Shown: positions 5,460 to 6,490 of the stretch, piece after piece
Layout: each line of letters starts with the position of its first letter
Numbering within the stretch: position 1 is the first letter of the stretch
Source of the DNA: a bacterium
GTDB lineage: Bacteria > CG03
DNA: 6,490 bases
NCBI GenBank assembly: GCA_013791675.1
Contig: VMTI01000159.1
Span: forward strand, 1-6,490
Reading direction: 5' to 3'
Translations under genes and position numbers: made by a program
The notes under the pieces: model-generated
Database searches by the model: none
What the model was told of the DNA's origin: nothing
Seen by the model: only the letters and a program-made list of their open reading frames with translations

Positions 5460-6188
5460 ATGATAGAACACGAAATAAATAATCAAGATTTGCAGAATAA
5501 GAAGATATCAGCGAGAAAGAAAAATAGACTGAAGTATTGGGCCTATATGATTATTGGAACTATAGTCCTCACCCTTATTGTAACAGTATTAGATATAGGG
5601 AAAGGGATAATCTCCCCAATTGGAACAGCTGCTTTTGCGTTAATTGCATTCTACATGTTGGTAAAAAAATCAAAACTTTATTTTGACGAAGATTTTAACT
5701 ATAGAACAAGCACGAGAAAGTGTTTTTTTCTTTCCTGTATACTTTCTTGGATATTTGTAGGATTCATAGGATTTATCCTTTTTGCAAGCAAACTTGCACC
5801 CATAAGTTTCGTAGTACCAACGATTTTGATAAGTCCCATTTTTTTTGTGAACAGACATTATAGTTATGTGCAGTCTATATTACTTATGGATATTGAGAAG
5901 AGAAAATCAGAAATAATGTCGGTTTGTATTGCGATACTAATTACATTTAATGTCGTAATTGTTTTATTTTTTACTTTTCATATACATTGGGCAATTCCAT
6001 ATTCAAGAATTACTTTTGTATTTGATTTGTTCGTGACTTTATTTATATTTTTTTCCAGCTTACAAAAAATTAAGAAGACCAAAGAAGAGAAGAAGAGTCT
6101 TATTCCTGTGGTGTTAATAGCGCTTATAGGACTGCCTTTTGCAATTATATTACTGATTAAGAATATTGCGGGTATAGCTATTCAATAA
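5460..6188 (+). CDS. Multi-spanning membrane protein, possible immunity or partner protein
   Basis: This gene encodes 242 residues from ATG 5460. A longer frame from TTG 5433 would overlap the upstream gene by 26 nt. ATG is preferred because the paralogue at 6349 aligns from there (MIEHEINNQDLQ versus MDNEIKNQDLG). The N-terminus is polar and basic (KKISARKKNRLK). About seven hydrophobic helices follow, including YWAYMIIGTIVLTLIVTVL, IISPIGTAAFALIAFYMLV, CFFLSCILSWIFVGFIGF, PISFVVPTILISPIFFV, VCIAILITFNVVIVLFF, ITFVFDLFVTLFIFFSSL and IPVVLIALIGLPFAIILLI. It lies one base after the TGA of the PKD-like gene and has only a weak Shine-Dalgarno site, so translation is probably coupled. The family was not recognised. 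Immunity proteins of pore-forming bacteriocins are small multi-spanning proteins next to the toxin gene, which fits this position; a transporter or unrelated membrane function cannot be excluded. Confidence 0.75.
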   Translation: MIEHEINNQDLQNKKISARKKNRLKYWAYMIIGTIVLTLIVTVLDIGKGIISPIGTAAFALIAFYMLVKKSKLYFDEDFNYRTSTRKCFFLSCILSWIFVGFIGFILFASKLAPISFVVPTILISPIFFVNRHYSYVQSILLMDIEKRKSEIMSVCIAILITFNVVIVLFFTFHIHWAIPYSRITFVFDLFVTLFIFFSSLQKIKKTKEEKKSLIPVVLIALIGLPFAIILLIKNIAGIAIQ

Positions 6189-6293
6189 AAATAGCGGCAG
6201 TAAGGTAGACACTCTTTCTGTTCAAAACCGCAGAAATAATTTCACAATCAAAAAGCTAACATTCGTGTAGGATGAGAAAGTTTTCCTGTCATT

Positions 6294-6302
6294 TGGTACA
6301 AT
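6294..6302 (+). promoter_or_regulatory. Extended -10 promoter candidate
   Basis: TGGTACAAT (TACAAT at 6297-6302) is a good extended -10 with no convincing -35 at 16-18 nt. It lies in the 160-nt gap 6189-6348 upstream of the last gene and would start transcription near 6309. No terminator hairpin was found in the gap, so read-through from the upstream operon is also possible. Confidence 0.35.
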
Positions 6303-6308
6303 CTTAAT

Positions 6309-6347
6309 ATGAAAACAATTGTCGTACACACGGAATATATAAGTTGA
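6309..6347 (+). other. 12-codon ORF ending at the start of the second membrane gene
   Basis: ATG at 6309 reads MKTIVVHTEYIS and stops at TGA 6345-6347, one base before ATG 6349. The TGA-G-ATG arrangement is the same as between the PKD-like gene and the first membrane gene (5456-5462). It may be the trimmed remains of an upstream gene or a chance reading of the leader. It has no Shine-Dalgarno site and lies right at the expected transcription start. Confidence 0.2.
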
Positions 6348-6348
6348 G

Positions 6349-6490
6349 ATGATGGATAACGAAATTAAAAATCAAGATTTAGGGGGTAGAGTGACAAAAA
6401 ATAACAAATCAAACTACTGGTTTTACATATCCAGTATTGTCTGTGTAATTGTAGCCATGGCGGCTATTTATCAATTTTTACATTTTAGAA
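6349..6490 (+). CDS. Second membrane protein of the same family, 3' end outside the window
   Basis: The frame is open from ATG 6349 (or 6352) to the window edge, 47 residues. It starts MMDNEIKNQDLGGRVTK, then NNKSNYWFYISSIVCVIVAM and AAIYQFLHFR, which is a polar N-terminus followed by a first membrane helix. It is similar in protein and DNA (TTGAGATGAT, then AATCAAGATTT) to the start of the membrane gene at 5460. Tandem paralogues of this kind occur as spare immunity genes in toxin loci, but could also be a simple duplication. No secreted protein gene precedes it directly. Confidence 0.6.
   Translation, partial: MMDNEIKNQDLGGRVTKNNKSNYWFYISSIVCVIVAMAAIYQFLHFR

Noticed and set aside
1..6490. 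Insertion sequence, integron or CRISPR array as explanation for the repeats
   Set aside because: No transposase or integrase frame, no terminal inverted repeats, no attC-like palindromes and no regular short repeats with spacers were seen.

Overview
The window is 6.5 kb, all genes on the + strand, from an unidentified bacterium. Sec-type signal peptides, Shine-Dalgarno sites and sigma70-like promoters point to a bacterium, probably a diderm, with moderate to low GC. No marker gene allows a firmer placement. No transposase, integrase, RNA gene or CRISPR array is visible.

Layout. (1) Positions 3-464 hold the 3' part of a phospholipase D-like (HKD) protein gene. (2) It is followed by a compact leader (461-526) carrying a sigma70-like promoter, a Shine-Dalgarno site and a possible 21-codon Cys-rich ORF. 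Then come a secreted PKD-like protein with a beta-rich C-terminal region (527-1669) and a second exported protein (1684-2874). (3) From 3005 the end of the PLD gene and the leader recur, now driving an exported TPR protein (3156-4175). (4) From 4203 a longer piece of the PLD gene and the leader recur again, driving a second secreted PKD-like protein (4460-5458). This one shares its N-terminal ~150 residues with the first but has an unrelated helical C-terminal region. A multi-spanning membrane protein (5460-6188) follows after one base. (5) At 6349 the start of a related membrane protein runs off the window end.

Interpretation. The window looks like an array of cassettes built on one repeated module: PLD 3' end, then leader and promoter, then a start codon with or without signal peptide and PKD-like domain. 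A different cargo is attached each time. The repeats end at different points, at ATGAAG in copy 2 and at a conserved Cys codon in copies 1 and 3, so the cargo has been swapped at several junctions. The second PKD-like protein, with its helical, partly hydrophobic tail and its directly coupled membrane gene with a tandem paralogue, resembles polymorphic toxin/immunity loci. That functional reading is inference. The repeat structure and the modular swap can be read directly from the sequence.
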